From positions 1 to 64,000 of the forward strand of contig JBBDJH010000006.1 of NCBI GenBank assembly GCA_040879985.1: a stretch of DNA of 64,000 nucleotides, given 5' to 3'. The position numbers were made by a program, and so were the translations under genes. Source of the DNA: VRUE01 sp040879985. GTDB taxonomy: Bacteria; Actinomycetota; Thermoleophilia; Solirubrobacterales; 70-9. Under the pieces are notes generated by a model that saw only the letters and a program-made list of their open reading frames with translations, did no database searches and had not been told where the DNA came from. Of this stretch, positions 30,309 to 40,990 are shown in pieces. How positions within the stretch are numbered: the stretch's first letter is position 1; each line of letters begins with the position of its first letter.

Positions 30309-33300
30309 ATGAAGTCGCGTATCTCAAAGCGCAAGCTCCAGCTCGCGGTCCTAGCCCTCGCGGTGGCCTCCGCAACGACCGTGCTCGGGGTGTCGCTCGC
30401 CGGCGCCTCCAAGGGCGGCGACTTCTTCCTCGGCGTGGTCGGCGCTCCCGCCACGGGCAGCGACGCTGATGGCGGGCAGTTCAACGATCCCCGCGACGTC
30501 GCCGGCAATCAGGAGACGGGACAGGTGTTCGTGGTCGACCGGAGAAATCACCGGGTTCAGCGTTTCGACGCCGCTGGCAATTTCGAGCTGGCCTGGGGCG
30601 GCGATGTCTCGGAGAGTGACGGCAGTGGGGACGGCGGCGCGGTATTCGAGATCTGCGGAGCCGCCCCGGACTGTCGAGCGGGGATCGAAGGCGCAAGGGG
30701 AGGTTTGTTCAAGGATCCACATGGCGTCGCCATCCATCCCGACACCGGCGACATCTACGTTACCGACACCGGCAATCGCCGCGTCCAGCATTTCAGCTTC
30801 GAAGACAACGGGACTCCAGGCGACCCATCCGACGACCCGCCGGTCTTCGAGGGGGCGTGGGGTTCCAACACCATTCCCCTTGGCGGCAGTGGTGACGACC
30901 CGGGGCCGAATGAGCGTCAGGTCTTCGACATCAACTTCTCTCTCTCTGTGACCGATCAAACTGTGACGGGGACATTCACGCTTGCCTTCGATGGGCAAGT
31001 GACCGCGCCCATCTCCTGGCCGCCCACTGGCGAAGCGATGCTAGGGGCGCTCGAGGGCCTACCTAACATCGACCCTGGCGACGTCACGGTTACCGAACCC
31101 GTCACCATCCCCATAAACCTTCCAACTAGGTACAGGGTGCGCTGGGAAGTCGAGTTTTCTGCCGCCTACGCGGATACAAACGTCGTGTCGCTCGGCATGA
31201 ACAAGTCTGGCATCGACCTGGACGGCTTCATGGAACCTACCGTTACAGCTAGTCCGGAGGGGAATTCCAACTACGAGGTCTGCACCGTCGCCAGTGAGTG
31301 CCAGGCCGGCCTGGCGGGACAAAGCGCGGGAGCGTTCGCCAATGCCGGCCCTGCTGCGATTGACGTGTCAAAGGATGGGTCGGCGGCGACCGGCAAGGTC
31401 GTAGTCGCGGACCCGGGGAATCGCCGCATCCAGGAGCTTTCGATCGACGGCGCCTTCAACCGTGCCTTCGCCAGCGGAGTCGAAACCGGCGCCGCCGAGT
31501 TCGAGATCTGCACCATCGCCAGCACGTGCCAGGCCGGCGTCAGCTCCTCTTTCACCAGCGGTGGCTTTGGCAACGGCTCTCCCACCATGCTCGCGGTGGA
31601 TGCCGACGGCATCGTCTACGCGAACGTGACCAACTCGCCCGCGCGCTTGACCCGCTTCGACTCGACGGTGGCGGGCGACGACGGCGCGGCGGCGGCGGCG
31701 ATGCTGCTCTCGCCGCCGCTCGAAGGGCCGCTACGCGGTGGGCTTCTGGGGGGTCTCGAGGTAGATCCGGTCAGTGACAACCTGCTCGTCCTCAGCGACG
31801 ACTCGGCGGAGACGGTCGTCCAGGAGATCGACACCGACGCAGGGCCGCCGGCGGAGATAGACGTGCACATGGAGGCCTCGCCGGCCGACCAGCCGGTAAA
31901 CGGGCTAGGTCTGTTGAACTCGTCCGCCGGTGACGAGCTCTTCGTCTCTTCGAACGGCGGCGTCATCGAGCACCGCGTGCTCGTCCTTACCGACGAGGGC
32001 GCCGGCCCCTTCGAGATGGCGATCGGCCCGGTCAGTGACCTCGGCTCGCACGAGGTCACCTTCAACGGCACGGTCGACGCCAAAGGGCCGACCGTATTCG
32101 CGGTCTCCCACAATTTCCAGTACTCGGTTGACGGCGGCGAGACCTGGGTAACCGTTCCCCCTACCGAGGGACCCTTCTCCGACGCCGACAGCCATGCCGT
32201 CGATGACACGGTCAGCGGCCTGGAAGCGAACACGGCCTATCTGGTGCGCCTGATCGGCAGCCGCGCTTTCAACGGCGGGCTGAACCAGGTTTCCGCGCCG
32301 CTCGCCTTCCAGACCCTGGCCGTCCCCCCGACGGTGGAAACCAGGCAGAGCACGCTTCGCACCGACACCACCGCCACCCTGATCGGGCGCCTCAACCCCG
32401 AGGGCTCGCCGACCGAGTGGCGCTTCGAGTGGGGCACCGACGAAAAAAGCTATGGGCAGAGCACGCCCATCGTCGTGGCATCGGGCGGCCAATCGCGAGT
32501 CGTCAGCGCCGAGATCACCGGGCTGGAGCCGGATACGACCTACCACTATCGGCTGGTTGCCGACAACGGCGAGGAAACGGAGCCCGGCAGCAGCATCGTC
32601 CATGGAGACGACAGGACCGTTACCACCCGGGCCACGGTGCTCGACACATCCGACCGCGCCTACGAGATGGTCTCGCCGCCGTTCAAGACCACCCGTAACC
32701 TGTCCCCACCCGACGGCCGGCCGCGGACCAACATGAACCCCGGCATGCCGTCGCTGGACGGCGAATCGTTCGCCTGGAAAACCGCCTTCTTCCCCCTCAC
32801 CGACGATGTCGACGCCAGCCTCACCGGCGACGGCCGTATCAGCGAGCGGACTGCGGGTGGATGGGTCGATCACACGGTCAACACGCTCGGAATCAACACC
32901 AAGACCTCGGTGCCGGTCAATCTGCGCTTCTCCAGCCGGGCGAGCTCGGCGGACTTCAGGACCCTGGCGGTTGGCCTCTACGCCGGGGTTGACGTGGAGG
33001 CCAGCGAACAGTACAACGGCAATGAGCTCGACGTGCCGCACGAAGGCAGTGGTTACCTGAGCTTTTACACTCGCCGTGATGGCACCGGCTTCGATGGCTA
33101 CAACGCCTGGCTGGCCAACACCGACACGCAGTACTGCCTGCCGCTTGGCAACGAGGTGGGCTGCAGCGACGCCGGATACTCGACCGACCACGATCACGCC
33201 CTGCTGAACGACGAGGGCACCGCGATGGCGCGCTGGGGCGGCTACCGCGGCCTCGGCGAGGATCCCGCCACCCCGGGGGATGACGATCCCAGCGACGAGC

Positions 33301-35303
33301 AGCAGATTCCAGGTACCGGCGGCTTCGACGGCGGTGAAGGTGGCGAGGCCGCCTATCTGCAGCGCGCGTCCGATCCCGACGATCTGCCTACCGCGCCCAA
33401 GCAGCTGATCAACGAGTGCAGCGGCGCCGGCACCGCTGCGACGCAGATCCCCAATCGCCAGTTCGCCGGTCCCTCGACCACGATCGGGACCCGGGCTTGC
33501 GCCGAGGGCAACGTCGTCAGCCCCCGCGGCGCCCAGGTCGGCTCGCCCGGCGGCGGCGTGCAGACCGCGCTGGCCAACGACGGCAACCGCGTCTTCTTCG
33601 TCGCCCCCGATCCAGGAGCTCGCAACGCGGTAACGACGTGCACGACGGAGACCGGCACGGCGACCAGCTGCCCGCCGCAGCTCTACGTGCGCCAGCACGG
33701 CCCCGGCGGCGAGGAGTTCGTCCGCTGGATCTCGCGCTCGCGCTCTGAAGCGGTGGGCGACGGTTCCTATCAGGGCCCCCCGATCGCCGACCAGCGGATG
33801 GCTCAGCTCGATCGCGGCGCCGTCTTCCAGCGCGCCTCGCGCGACGGGCGCTACATCTATTTCCGGACTGACATGCCGCTTGTTCCCGACGATCCCAACG
33901 GCTTCGATCCAGAAGACCCGGAACCGCAGCCGCAGACTTCGATCACGACCGGGTCCGCGCAGGAGGCATCGACCGACCTCTATCGGTACGAGATGCCCGC
34001 CGACCGGGCCGCTGATCCCGGTCAGGGCAAGCTGCTTCGCATCAGCGGCGGGCCGGGCGGCGATGCCGACCCGGACGCCGGGACCGGCGCGGTGCGCTTC
34101 ATATCCGAGGACGGCAGCCGCGTCTACTTCATCACCCATTCGCCGATCGACGGCGCCGACAACGATCCTCCGCAGGGCGGCGCCACCACCCCGGGCAGCG
34201 GCGGCGCGGCGCGCAACCTTTATCTCTTCGACGACAACGAGGATGGCGCCGAGCGCTGGAAGTTTGTCGCTCGTATTCCAACCGGCTCGATCAGCGCCTG
34301 CGCGACCGGAGGCATGACGATGGACCGATTGTTCAACAGCGGCTTCGTCGGCCCCGACAACACGGGCAGGGGTAACTGCTTCCGCGGTACCCGAGACGCG
34401 AGCCAGATCATCTTCATGACCGAGGCCGCGCTGACCGACGACGACGGTGACGAGGCCGGGGACATCGTCCTCTACGCCGCCGCCGACGACGAGTTGATCC
34501 GGGTTTCGGCGGCGGATGGTCCCGCTGCCGAGCCGTATCCATGCGACCTGAATTTCCAGGGCTCAGGGCCTCCCGCCGTGCTTGCAACCTGCAATGCCCA
34601 CATGGACGAGGAAGGCGGTTTCTGGGGTGGCTGGATCAATGAGCTCGTCGGGGTGGGGGAGGGACAGCGTGGCTGGAACGGCCTCGCCTACATGAACGTC
34701 GCCGAGAACCCCGACGGCACCGTCTCGGTCTTCTTCATGAGCCGCTCCCAGTTGGTGCCTGAGGACACCAACGGCGACTACACCGACGCCTACGAGTGGC
34801 GCGAGGGCGAGCTGTCGCTGATAACGCCCGGCAACGAGGACAGGGACGCCTGGTTCACCGGCAACAGCACCGACGGCAGGGACGTCTTCTTCTTCACTTC
34901 GCAGCGGATCGACCCACGCGAGATCGACGACGACGACCTCGACTACTACGACGCGCGCCGCGGCGGCGGCTTCCCCTACACCCCGCCGCCGGTGCCCTGC
35001 GATGTACTGGCCCTTGCCTGCGAGTCGGAGGCGACGCCGGCGCCTCAGGCGCCTGTCGGTGCGACGCTCGCGCCTAGCGGCGGTGGCAACGTCGCCCAGG
35101 CCCGCGGGAGGCGGACCTGCTCGAAGGCGAAGCTGCGCCAGGGCAAGCGCTGCGTGCGCAAGGCGGCACTGGCCCGCAAGCGCTGCCGCAAGGTGCGCGG
35201 ACGGGCGAAGCGGCGCTGCCTGACGAAGCAGATGCGCCGCCTGACCAAGGCCCAGCAGCGACAGCGACGAGCCGGTAATCGAAAGCAAAGGAGCGCCCGA
35301 TGA
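30309..35303 (+). CDS. Giant secreted NHL-repeat and fibronectin-type protein
   Basis: Function unknown; probably a surface or extracellular structural or adhesive protein of about 1,664 residues. It starts MKSRISKRKLQLAVLALAVASATTVLGVSLAGA (signal peptide), with GAGGAG 13 nt upstream. NHL-type repeats follow (for example QFNDPRDVAGNQETGQVFVVDRRNHRVQRFD and KDPHGVAIHPDTGDIYVTDTGNRRVQHF), then a fibronectin-III-like segment (LEPDTTYHYRLVADNG). The second half is a beta-propeller-like region with repeated ISEDGSRVYFITHSP wording. The C-terminus is a basic Lys/Arg tail with several Cys. Its stop overlaps the next start (ATGA). Regions with higher A/T (30800-31250) may be inserted Ig-like modules. 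Confidence 0.85.
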   Translation: MKSRISKRKLQLAVLALAVASATTVLGVSLAGASKGGDFFLGVVGAPATGSDADGGQFNDPRDVAGNQETGQVFVVDRRNHRVQRFDAAGNFELAWGGDVSESDGSGDGGAVFEICGAAPDCRAGIEGARGGLFKDPHGVAIHPDTGDIYVTDTGNRRVQHFSFEDNGTPGDPSDDPPVFEGAWGSNTIPLGGSGDDPGPNERQVFDINFSLSVTDQTVTGTFTLAFDGQVTAPISWPPTGEAMLGALEGLPNIDPGDVTVTEPVTIPINLPTRYRVRWEVEFSAAYADTNVVSLGMNKSGIDLDGFMEPTVTASPEGNSNYEVCTVASECQAGLAGQSAGAFANAGPAAIDVSKDGSAATGKVVVADPGNRRIQELSIDGAFNRAFASGVETGAAEFEICTIASTCQAGVSSSFTSGGFGNGSPTMLAVDADGIVYANVTNSPARLTRFDSTVAGDDGAAAAAMLLSPPLEGPLRGGLLGGLEVDPVSDNLLVLSDDSAETVVQEIDTDAGPPAEIDVHMEASPADQPVNGLGLLNSSAGDELFVSSNGGVIEHRVLVLTDEGAGPFEMAIGPVSDLGSHEVTFNGTVDAKGPTVFAVSHNFQYSVDGGETWVTVPPTEGPFSDADSHAVDDTVSGLEANTAYLVRLIGSRAFNGGLNQVSAPLAFQTLAVPPTVETRQSTLRTDTTATLIGRLNPEGSPTEWRFEWGTDEKSYGQSTPIVVASGGQSRVVSAEITGLEPDTTYHYRLVADNGEETEPGSSIVHGDDRTVTTRATVLDTSDRAYEMVSPPFKTTRNLSPPDGRPRTNMNPGMPSLDGESFAWKTAFFPLTDDVDASLTGDGRISERTAGGWVDHTVNTLGINTKTSVPVNLRFSSRASSADFRTLAVGLYAGVDVEASEQYNGNELDVPHEGSGYLSFYTRRDGTGFDGYNAWLANTDTQYCLPLGNEVGCSDAGYSTDHDHALLNDEGTAMARWGGYRGLGEDPATPGDDDPSDEQQIPGTGGFDGGEGGEAAYLQRASDPDDLPTAPKQLINECSGAGTAATQIPNRQFAGPSTTIGTRACAEGNVVSPRGAQVGSPGGGVQTALANDGNRVFFVAPDPGARNAVTTCTTETGTATSCPPQLYVRQHGPGGEEFVRWISRSRSEAVGDGSYQGPPIADQRMAQLDRGAVFQRASRDGRYIYFRTDMPLVPDDPNGFDPEDPEPQPQTSITTGSAQEASTDLYRYEMPADRAADPGQGKLLRISGGPGGDADPDAGTGAVRFISEDGSRVYFITHSPIDGADNDPPQGGATTPGSGGAARNLYLFDDNEDGAERWKFVARIPTGSISACATGGMTMDRLFNSGFVGPDNTGRGNCFRGTRDASQIIFMTEAALTDDDGDEAGDIVLYAAADDELIRVSAADGPAAEPYPCDLNFQGSGPPAVLATCNAHMDEEGGFWGGWINELVGVGEGQRGWNGLAYMNVAENPDGTVSVFFMSRSQLVPEDTNGDYTDAYEWREGELSLITPGNEDRDAWFTGNSTDGRDVFFFTSQRIDPREIDDDDLDYYDARRGGGFPYTPPPVPCDVLALACESEATPAPQAPVGATLAPSGGGNVAQARGRRTCSKAKLRQGKRCVRKAALARKRCRKVRGRAKRRCLTKQMRRLTKAQQRQRRAGNRKQRSAR

Positions 35304-38300
35304 TCGCCCGCCGGACGATAACCGCGATCGCCGCCGCGGTCTGCCTGGCAGCCGCCGGCGCGTCTGTTGCCAACGCCGACTTCGGCGACGACTTCGGCTT
35401 CACCCAGATCAACCAGACGGGCGAGCCCACGGCGCCAGCCTTCCCCGATACCGAAGCGATCTGGTCGGGCACCTGCGACCTGGGCAGCTCCTCCACCGCC
35501 AATGGCGGGGTCGGCGCCGCCCCGGCGATTCGCGCGCACTGCATCGACACCGACGAAGCGGTCGGCAGGCAGAACGGCGACGACGGCAGCCCCTGGCCCC
35601 TGGGCGAAGAGCCGGAATGGCGCCTCGACCCGGTCACCCAGGCCGGCGCCCACCCCGATGCCTCGGCGTCGTTCTGGTTCGAGTACGAAACGACTTCCGG
35701 CGTGGCGCCGGAAGGATCTGTGAAGAACATAATCGTCAACCTGCCACCGGGGGTAGTGGGCAGCCCCGAGGCGGTGCCCAAGTGCCCGGCGGCGGCGGTA
35801 CAGTCGGTCCCCCCTGGCTGCGTGCCCGAGAATCAGGTCGGCATCAACTCGATCGGCTTCATGAACACGGTGCCGCTGCCGTCGTATCTGCAGACGTTCC
35901 CGGTCTACGCGGTCGAGGCGCGCGACACGGTAACGGCCGAGTTCACGATCGCCTATGTCGCTGAGTTCTTCAACGTGCCGATCACCGCCCGCGGGCGGAC
36001 CAACGGCGACTACGGCGTCGACACCCTGGCCCTGCTGATCCCCGACTTCGTTTTGCTCGGGGGCCAATCGATCACCTTCTGGGGAGTCCCTTGGGCGCAG
36101 GAGCACGACAAATTCCGCGCCGGCGGCGCGGAATTGAAGGCCCTCGAAAACGGCGGCTTCGTCGGCAAGCACGCGACCGGCTACCCGGCTGAGGTCCAGC
36201 AGAGCTACGACTCCAGCTGGGGACCGATCAAACCCTTCTTCACCAACCCGACCGAGTGCAGCGGGCAGAAACTCGCGACCACGATCAACATGGATTCCTG
36301 GCAAAACCCTTCGTCTCTGGGAGGGGAGATGGTGGTGGGCACCACCGAGGCCGACCTGGTCACCGGCTGCGAGAAACTCGAGTTCGACCCGCAGATCACC
36401 CTGCGCCCGACCGTCGACGTCTCCGACTCCCCGAGCGGCCTCGTCGTCAAGCTGGAAACCCCCCAGCACAACGACCCGCCGGCCTCGATCCCCGGCAACC
36501 CCGACCTCGCCCACGATCCCGATGACTCAAACGGCGCCCCCGCCTACTGGCGCAGCGACGCCGGCCTGGCTTCGGCCCACCTCAAGGACACCACCGTGCA
36601 GCTTCCCGCCGGCACCTCCTTCAACCCGGCGGCCGCCAACGGCCTGCAGGGCTGCTCGACCGCCCAGATCGGCCTGACGGCGACGGAGCCGAAAGTCACC
36701 TTCAACAACGACAAGGTGCGCTGCCCGGAGTCCGCCAAGCTCGGCACCCTGGAGATCGTCAGCCCGCTGCTGCCCGATCCCCTCTTCGGCGACGTCTACG
36801 CCGCACCCCAGCACGACAACCCCTTCCCCGGCTCGCTGACCGCGATCTACATGGTCGCTCAGGACGACGAGCGCGGCCTCTCGATCAAGCTGCCGGGCAA
36901 AGTCGACCTCGACCCCGCCACCGGGCAGATCTCGACCACCTTCCTCGACAACCCCCAGCTGCCCTTCGAGACCTTCGAGCTGCACTTCAAGAGCGGCCCC
37001 CGGGCGCCGCTGAACACGCCGCCGGTCTGCGGCCAGTTCAAAAACCAGATCGACCTCAGCCCCTGGTCGCACCCCCACAGCGGCCCGATCGCCTCGATCG
37101 CCGACCCCTTCGACATCAAGGCGATGGCGAGCGCCCTGCCCTGCGTGACCGAGCCCGAGGACCGCCTGCATACCCCCGGATTCAATGCCGGCTCGACTGT
37201 CACCCAGGCCGGCTCCCACACCGGCTTTGCCCTCAACGTCGCCCGCTCTGACGGCTACCAGGAGGTCTCCGCCCTGTCCCTGCAGATGCCCAGGGGCCTG
37301 ACGGCAAAGCTCGCCGGCGTCCCCTATTGCCCCGACGCCACCCTGGCGGCGATCGAGCGGCGCTCCGGGAGCCAGGAGACCCAGGCCCCCGCCTGCCCGC
37401 CGGCATCGCGGATCGGATCGGTCAACTCGCTGGCCGGGGCCGGCCCGCTGCCCCTGCCGACCGCCGGCAGCCTCTACTTCGCCGGCCCCCACGCCGGCGC
37501 GCCGCTGTCGATCGCCGCGGTCGTGCCGGCGATCGCCGGAGGCCTCCCCGGCGCCCCCGCCTTTGACCTCGGCAACGTGGTGATCCGCTCGGCCCTGCAC
37601 GTCGATCCCCAGAGCGCGACGGTCACCGTCGCCTCCACCCGCCTCCCCTACATCCTCGGCGGCGTCCCGCTGCGCATCCGCCACATCTCGGTCGACATCG
37701 ACAAGCCCGGCTTCATGCTCAACCCGACCAACTGCGAACCGATGGCGATCCACTCGGGCATCGGCGGCGCCGCCGACCCGCTCGATCCCGCCGACGACAC
37801 CCTCGCCGGCCCCCACAGCCCCTTCCAGGTCGGAAACTGCGCCGCACTCGCCTTCAAGCCCAAGCTGGGCCTGCGCTTCTTCGGCAAGACCCACCGGGGC
37901 GCCAACCAGCGCCTCAGAGCGGTGCTCAGGGCAAGGTCCGGCGATGCCAACATCCGCCGCGCCGCGGTGACCCTGCCCGCCTCGGCCTTCCTCGACCAGC
38001 AGAACATCCGCACGATCTGTACCCGGGTCCAGTTCGCCGCGGGCGCCTGCCCGAAAGGCTCGGTCTACGGCCACGCCACCGCCTACAGCCCGCTGGTCGA
38101 CTATCCCCTCAGCGGTCCGGTCTACCTGCGCAGCTCCGATAACACCCTGCCCGACATGGTCGCCGACCTGCACGGTCCCGCCCACCAGCCGCTGCGCATC
38201 GAGCTGGTCGGCCGCATCGACTCGGTCAAGCGTGGGATCAGGAGCACCTTCGAGGCGGTCCCCGACGCCCCGGTCTCGCGTTTCGTGCTCAACATGTTCG

Positions 38301-38515
38301 GCGGCAAGCGCAGCCTGATCGAGAACTCGCGCAACCTCTGCAAGAACCCCGGACGGGCCACGGTGCGCTTCGGGGCCCAGAACGGACGGCGGGAGGGCTT
38401 CCGGCCGGTGGTGAGCAACCCGAGATGCAAGAAGCAGCGCAAGGGCGCCGCCAAGAAGGGCAAGCGGGCTGGGCATCGCACCAAGCGCGGCGAGCGCCGA
38501 CGTGGCCGGGGCTAG
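35300..38515 (+). CDS. Large secreted protein with four copies of a two-cysteine module
   Basis: Function unknown; secreted by a signal peptide (MIARRTITAIAAAVCLAAAGASVANA). 1,071 residues. Internal repeats follow the pattern LP-G...C....L...C...S-x-G...G-x-x-Y: LPPGVVGSPEAVPKCPAAA (about residue 148), LPAGTSFNPAAANGLQGCS (434), MPRGLTAKLAGVPYCPDAT (660) and LPASAFLDQQNIRTICT (892). The third copy closely resembles the segment KVNVKGYPVCKAGQL of the small secreted paralogue ending at 2201. The last about 45 residues are basic. Translationally coupled to the gene upstream, and its stop overlaps the start of the next. Probably part of a surface complex with the neighbouring proteins. Confidence 0.82.
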   Translation: MIARRTITAIAAAVCLAAAGASVANADFGDDFGFTQINQTGEPTAPAFPDTEAIWSGTCDLGSSSTANGGVGAAPAIRAHCIDTDEAVGRQNGDDGSPWPLGEEPEWRLDPVTQAGAHPDASASFWFEYETTSGVAPEGSVKNIIVNLPPGVVGSPEAVPKCPAAAVQSVPPGCVPENQVGINSIGFMNTVPLPSYLQTFPVYAVEARDTVTAEFTIAYVAEFFNVPITARGRTNGDYGVDTLALLIPDFVLLGGQSITFWGVPWAQEHDKFRAGGAELKALENGGFVGKHATGYPAEVQQSYDSSWGPIKPFFTNPTECSGQKLATTINMDSWQNPSSLGGEMVVGTTEADLVTGCEKLEFDPQITLRPTVDVSDSPSGLVVKLETPQHNDPPASIPGNPDLAHDPDDSNGAPAYWRSDAGLASAHLKDTTVQLPAGTSFNPAAANGLQGCSTAQIGLTATEPKVTFNNDKVRCPESAKLGTLEIVSPLLPDPLFGDVYAAPQHDNPFPGSLTAIYMVAQDDERGLSIKLPGKVDLDPATGQISTTFLDNPQLPFETFELHFKSGPRAPLNTPPVCGQFKNQIDLSPWSHPHSGPIASIADPFDIKAMASALPCVTEPEDRLHTPGFNAGSTVTQAGSHTGFALNVARSDGYQEVSALSLQMPRGLTAKLAGVPYCPDATLAAIERRSGSQETQAPACPPASRIGSVNSLAGAGPLPLPTAGSLYFAGPHAGAPLSIAAVVPAIAGGLPGAPAFDLGNVVIRSALHVDPQSATVTVASTRLPYILGGVPLRIRHISVDIDKPGFMLNPTNCEPMAIHSGIGGAADPLDPADDTLAGPHSPFQVGNCAALAFKPKLGLRFFGKTHRGANQRLRAVLRARSGDANIRRAAVTLPASAFLDQQNIRTICTRVQFAAGACPKGSVYGHATAYSPLVDYPLSGPVYLRSSDNTLPDMVADLHGPAHQPLRIELVGRIDSVKRGIRSTFEAVPDAPVSRFVLNMFGGKRSLIENSRNLCKNPGRATVRFGAQNGRREGFRPVVSNPRCKKQRKGAAKKGKRAGHRTKRGERRRGRG

Positions 38516-40928
38516 GCTCGGCCTTCTGCCGTTTCTGCTCGGCGCCTCGTTCCTCGCCTTGGGCGGTCAGGCCGTCGCCGCCTCGCCCCACATAAAGATC
38601 CGCGAGGTCTATCCCGGCTCCACGTCGGCGCCGCTTGCCGAGTACGTCCAGTTGCAGACAATCGCTCCCCAGCAGAACGACGTCGAAGGACAGGTGCTCG
38701 AGTTCTACGACGCGGACGGGATGCTCGCCTCGTCCTTCACCCTGCCGGGTGACGTCGTCAACGGGGAGAGCCAGCGCACGATCCTGCTGGCCAACCCGGA
38801 GGCGGCGGCGGCGGGCGCCTCGAGTCCGGACTTCACCATGCCGAGCATCGACCGGATGAGCCCGGCGGGCGGCGCGGTGTGCTTTACCGGGGCCGGTCCC
38901 GACAGCGCCGACTGCCTTTCATGGGGGTCTGTCCCGCTGCTGAAATCGCCCTTCCCCGATCCGCAGCGGGTCAACGCTCCGGCGATCGCCGACGGCACGG
39001 CGCTGCGCCGCACGATCGCCCGCCCCTGCTCGACCTTCCTCGATCCGGCCGACGACAGCGCCAACTCGAACTCCGACTTCTTCGAGGCGGCGCCGCTGCC
39101 ACAGAACAATGCCGCCCCTGTCTCGGGCTCGCCCTGTATCCCCAACAGCTTCATCACCACCTTTCCGCTGAACCCGACCCGGGAGACCTCGGCCACCTTC
39201 ACCTACACCGAGTCCCCGCAGGACCCCGTTGCCCGCTTCGAGTGCGCCTTCGACTGGGCCGAGCCGCTCGGCGAGGCCGACTTCGCTTCCTGCCCCGTCG
39301 CGGGCAGCATCTCCTTCGCCGACTTGGAAGACGGCCTCCACCACCTCGCCGTGCGCGCGATCGGCCAGGGCGGCACCGACCCGAGCCCCGACCTGCACAC
39401 CTGGATGGTCGACACGGTTGCCCCGCAGACGACGATCGAGTCGGCGCCGCCAAACCCGAGCTGGGGGCTTGCCGTCTCCTTCTCCTTCCGCTCCTCGGAG
39501 CCGGACTCCGGCTTCCACTGCCAGCTCGACAGCGGCGCGATTCAGGTCTGTGCCGAGCCGGACAAGAGCTACTTCCTGTTGCCGGACGGTGTCCACACCG
39601 TACGTGTCTGGGCCACCGACAACGCCGGTAACAAAGACGGCACCCCCGCTGAGCACACCTTCCTGGTTGACAACCGGATCGGCGACCTCGTCGCCCCTGA
39701 CACCCACTTGCTCTCAGGCCCACCGAACCCAAGCTCCAGCTCAACGGCCGCCTTCGCCTATTCCGCCACCGAGCCGGGTTCCACCTTCGAGTGCCGGCTC
39801 GGCGCGGGCGCCTTCCAGCCCTGCGCGGCGGGCGGCTCGCGCTACGACCGCTTGCGCAACGGCCTCCACACGTTCCAGGTGCGCTCGATCGACCCCGCCG
39901 GAAACGTCGACTCGATTCCCGCCTCCCACCAGTGGCGGGTCGCGGCGCCGGCGCCGAATACCCGCTTCAGGCGCGTACCCCCCGGCCGGCTCTCCGCCGG
40001 CAGGGGGAGGACGGCCGCCGCCGTCTTCCACTTTGCCTCCGAGCCCGGCGCCACCTTCCGCTGCCGTCTCAACCTCAAGGGCTCCTTCAAGCCGTGCCGC
40101 TCCCCACATCGCTTTCGCGCCCCGGCCGGACGGCACATCTTCCAGGTGACGGCCGTCGATCGGATCGGCAACGTCGAGAGCACGCCGGCCTTTCGCATCT
40201 TCCGCGTGCAGGCCCCCGGGCGCCATCGGCCCGCCTTCGTGCAGTCGGGGCGCTTCCTCTCCTCGCTGACGAGTTGGATCTCGCCGGCCGCGTTGCCGCG
40301 GCGCAAGCACCGGCCGGTCACCCTTCGCTTCGCCTCCGCCTTCGAGAACCTCGACGGTACGGACATTCCGGCGCCGCGGGTGATGACGATGCGCCTCGCC
40401 AAGGGCGGCATTGTCCAGTGGAAGGGGCTGCCTCGCTGTACGAACCAGCGCCTGCGCCAGCGCAGCAGCGCCGAAGCGCTGGCGGTCTGCCGTCGTGCCC
40501 TCGTCGGCCGTGGCGTCGTCCATACCGCCCTGCGCTTTCCCGAGGGCGACCGCATCCGCTCGCGGGCGAGGCTGCTTCTCTTCAACGCCGGCAGGAAGGT
40601 GTTGATGCACATCCACGTCACCAAGCCGCTGCATGGAGTCTTCGTGGTGCCGATCGAGATCGGGCGCGGGCACGGCGCGTTCGGGACGGTGCTGCGAACC
40701 AGGTTTCCACGGGTCGTGGCCGACTACGGACACGTCACCGGATTTCAGATGGAACTGCACCGCACCTACCGCCACAGGGGCAAGCGGCGCAGCTACCTGA
40801 TGGCACGCTGCCCGGCGCCGCCCGGCTTCAACCGGGTCGCCTTCGAGCTGGCCCGGGTCGAGTACCGGTTCCGGGGCGGTCTGCGGCTCGAGAACTCCAC
40901 CGTCAACGTCTGTCACGTTCGCGATTGA
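38502..40928 (+). CDS. Secreted lamin-tail and Ig-like repeat protein, paralogue 1
   Basis: Function unknown; extracellular. The signal peptide (LGLLPFLLGASFLALGGQAVAA) precedes a lamin-tail-domain-like region (IKIREVYPGSTSAPLAEYVQLQ). Two to three Ig-like modules with paired Cys follow (FECAFDWAE ... SFRCRL-type repeats). The C-terminal 190 residues match the small secreted proteins at 2201-3970: LPRCTNQRL, CRRALVGRGVVHTALRFPEG, LLLFNAGRKVLMHIHVTKP, FGTVLRTRFPRV, GKRRSYLMARCP, ending VNVCHVRD. The start GTG at 38502 overlaps the previous gene. 808 residues. A paralogue follows directly downstream. Confidence 0.84.
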   Translation: MAGARLGLLPFLLGASFLALGGQAVAASPHIKIREVYPGSTSAPLAEYVQLQTIAPQQNDVEGQVLEFYDADGMLASSFTLPGDVVNGESQRTILLANPEAAAAGASSPDFTMPSIDRMSPAGGAVCFTGAGPDSADCLSWGSVPLLKSPFPDPQRVNAPAIADGTALRRTIARPCSTFLDPADDSANSNSDFFEAAPLPQNNAAPVSGSPCIPNSFITTFPLNPTRETSATFTYTESPQDPVARFECAFDWAEPLGEADFASCPVAGSISFADLEDGLHHLAVRAIGQGGTDPSPDLHTWMVDTVAPQTTIESAPPNPSWGLAVSFSFRSSEPDSGFHCQLDSGAIQVCAEPDKSYFLLPDGVHTVRVWATDNAGNKDGTPAEHTFLVDNRIGDLVAPDTHLLSGPPNPSSSSTAAFAYSATEPGSTFECRLGAGAFQPCAAGGSRYDRLRNGLHTFQVRSIDPAGNVDSIPASHQWRVAAPAPNTRFRRVPPGRLSAGRGRTAAAVFHFASEPGATFRCRLNLKGSFKPCRSPHRFRAPAGRHIFQVTAVDRIGNVESTPAFRIFRVQAPGRHRPAFVQSGRFLSSLTSWISPAALPRRKHRPVTLRFASAFENLDGTDIPAPRVMTMRLAKGGIVQWKGLPRCTNQRLRQRSSAEALAVCRRALVGRGVVHTALRFPEGDRIRSRARLLLFNAGRKVLMHIHVTKPLHGVFVVPIEIGRGHGAFGTVLRTRFPRVVADYGHVTGFQMELHRTYRHRGKRRSYLMARCPAPPGFNRVAFELARVEYRFRGGLRLENSTVNVCHVRD

Positions 40929-40990
40929 GTACTGAAATGGTATTCCGATCTAGCGCATCCTTGTACGCTTCCGTAGGTTACGGAGAGGGA

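Noticed and set aside
31905..34139. 744-codon open frame on the minus strand inside the giant NHL gene
   Set aside because: Antisense to the clear secreted protein; no signal peptide, no motifs, and Gly/Arg/Ala-rich composition typical of shadow frames.
39791..40990. 5' extension of the second lamin-tail paralogue
   Set aside because: The open frame runs through the previous gene. The signal peptide and ribosome-binding site place the start at 40991.
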